Shown piece by piece: positions 63,074 to 64,000 of a stretch of 64,000 nucleotides of DNA. Below the pieces are notes generated by a model, which was not told the DNA's origin, made no database searches, and was given only the letters and a program-made list of their open reading frames with translations. Source of the DNA: Turnera subulata (Eukaryota > Streptophyta > Magnoliopsida > Malpighiales > Passifloraceae); the NCBI GenBank assembly GCA_028386065.3, contig JAKUCV010007160.1, forward strand, positions 75,324-139,323. The letters are read 5' to 3'. How positions within the stretch are numbered: the stretch's first letter is position 1; every line of letters starts with the position of its first letter. A program made the position numbers and the translations under genes.

Positions 63074-64000
63074 CTCCCTCCATTCCACAATTAGTGACGT
63101 TTACGGAATCTACACGAAGATTAAGAAATACATTTACTGTTGGAATTTATTTTACATGTAGACTAAAATACCCTTAAAAAAAACTGAGAGTTGGTGACCG
63201 ATTTTATTTCTTCATCCTGCCCAAAAAAAGAAACACTCAGATTATCTCTTCAAACAAAGTGGCAATTCAAGAGTCGTTGGCCTCCGATTTTATTTGCTCA
63301 CCCTTTCCAAAAAAATACTTTACATCAACTCTTTCCTAATAAAACTGAAATTTTTAAACAAAAAAATCTTGCACCACCTAAAGTATCTAAAATTTGATTT
63401 TCAATTTTAAGACCTACGGCACCAAACTTAATATTTCTCCTCCCTAAATATGAAATTTAAATCCCACTTTCCCTCCAATTGTATCTCTATAAAAAAATTT
63501 TACCTCAACCTATAAAACAATCCGAGATTTTAATATGGATATACGGAAGGAGAGACGTGACGATAGACAGATAATTATAGATTTTCCTGATTTGAATTTA
63601 AGTCCAAATACATCACTAAATCAAGAAGAAAGAGAAGATGGAGAATCACAAATGCAGGGTCATCGAAATTCTAATCCTGGTAAGTTTGAGATTAGTTGTG
63701 CTTCTTTTTCCATCTGTGCTTCGTTATAATAGGCTCTTTATATTGTTATATTGATATCATCATAAATTTATCAATGTTTTTTTTTAATATATATTCATTC
63801 AATGTTACTCCCCACTCCCTCCGTTTTTTTTATAAATTTTATATTGGGTTTTAACAACTGCAGTTGCAAAAAAAAAAAAACTTTGTTGGATTTAAATACC
63901 AAGCCCATGCATAATGTAGAGCCAAACATAATCCTTGGTAAGAAAAAGTGTTTAAAACATAGCCTTGAACTTAGCTTTATTTTTTTTTTCTAGAAAAAGT
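63074..64000 (+). mobile_element. Start of a mariner-like element (truncated by window edge)
   Basis: After a TA dinucleotide (63072-63073) comes CTCCCTCCATTCCACAATTA, the terminal sequence typical for plant mariner-like and Stowaway elements, continuing into GACGTTTACGGA and AAGATTAAGAAATAC words common in them. A coding exon starts at 63535. A second CTCCCTCCG at about 63816 may be the end of a nested Stowaway-type element. The right end is outside the window. Confidence 0.65.
63535..63679 (+). CDS. First exon of a probable mariner-like transposase
   Basis: ATG 63535 is preceded by TATAAAA boxes (63488 and 63511). The exon is rich in charged residues and includes IIDFPDLNLSPN; a GTAAGT donor follows at 63680. 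A second possible coding patch (LLDLNTKPMHNVEPN, from about 63880) precedes another GTAAG at 63940. DLN-rich N-termini are, as far as I recall, common in plant mariner transposases. The catalytic domain would lie to the right of the window, so the identity rests mainly on the terminal repeat. Confidence 0.4.

Overview
The window is nuclear DNA of a flowering plant, most likely a dicot; I cannot name the species. I see no convincing single-copy host gene, no rRNA, no tRNA gene and no CRISPR array. Almost all of it is transposable elements nested in one another, and many of the insertions can be proved by target-site duplications (TSDs) and by host reading frames that resume on the far side.

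Layout, left to right. 1-3832 is part of a long Ty3/gypsy LTR. 3833-5403 holds two pieces of a Sirevirus-like Ty1/copia LTR (family 1). Into the second piece sits a family 2 copia element (5404-8139, resuming 25164-26825). Its protease-integrase region is split by a minus-strand family 3 element (3a, 8140-25163). Element 3a itself hosts a pol-less Athila-like element (8488-14992, TSD ACAAT) and a plus-strand family 3 element (3b, 16836-22165, TSD CGTGG). 26826-29943 is a gypsy LTR fragment, a MYB/SANT-like ORF fragment split by a solo Tekay-type LTR (27669-29687) and a small GRF zinc-finger ORF. 30617-32073 has two small promoter-bearing ORFs of unknown nature. 32074-34969 is AT-rich and empty apart from a foldback repeat. 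34970-56317 is a family 4 Sirevirus-like element, gag only, whose gag is split by a hAT transposon (38674-50817, TSD GTAAGTAG). The hAT is in turn split by family 3 element 3c (39448-46994, TSD GATAT). 57019-62210 is a decayed Tekay/Del-like gypsy element, followed by CACTA-like subterminal repeats and the start of a mariner-like element running off the right edge.

The most interesting content is family 3. Its LTRs carry about 20 copies of the perfect 12-bp palindrome AACATCGATGTT, laid out as pairs 20-21 bp apart (two helical turns) that recur about every 73 bp (seven turns), ending about 100 bp upstream of the TATA box. The same paired palindromes appear again inside the element, just upstream of a separate 406-codon ORF (43963-45183) in the env-like position downstream of the old pol gene. 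That ORF has its own TATA box and a core promoter resembling the LTR's. Elements 3b and 3c share a gag deletion and lack pol, yet have different perfect TSDs, so a non-autonomous lineage was moved in trans. A damaged sister (3a) keeps more of gag and a scrap of integrase. I propose, as a hypothesis only, that the ORF and the palindrome array form a regulatory pair, comparable in logic to the VANC proteins and repeated motifs of VANDAL transposons.
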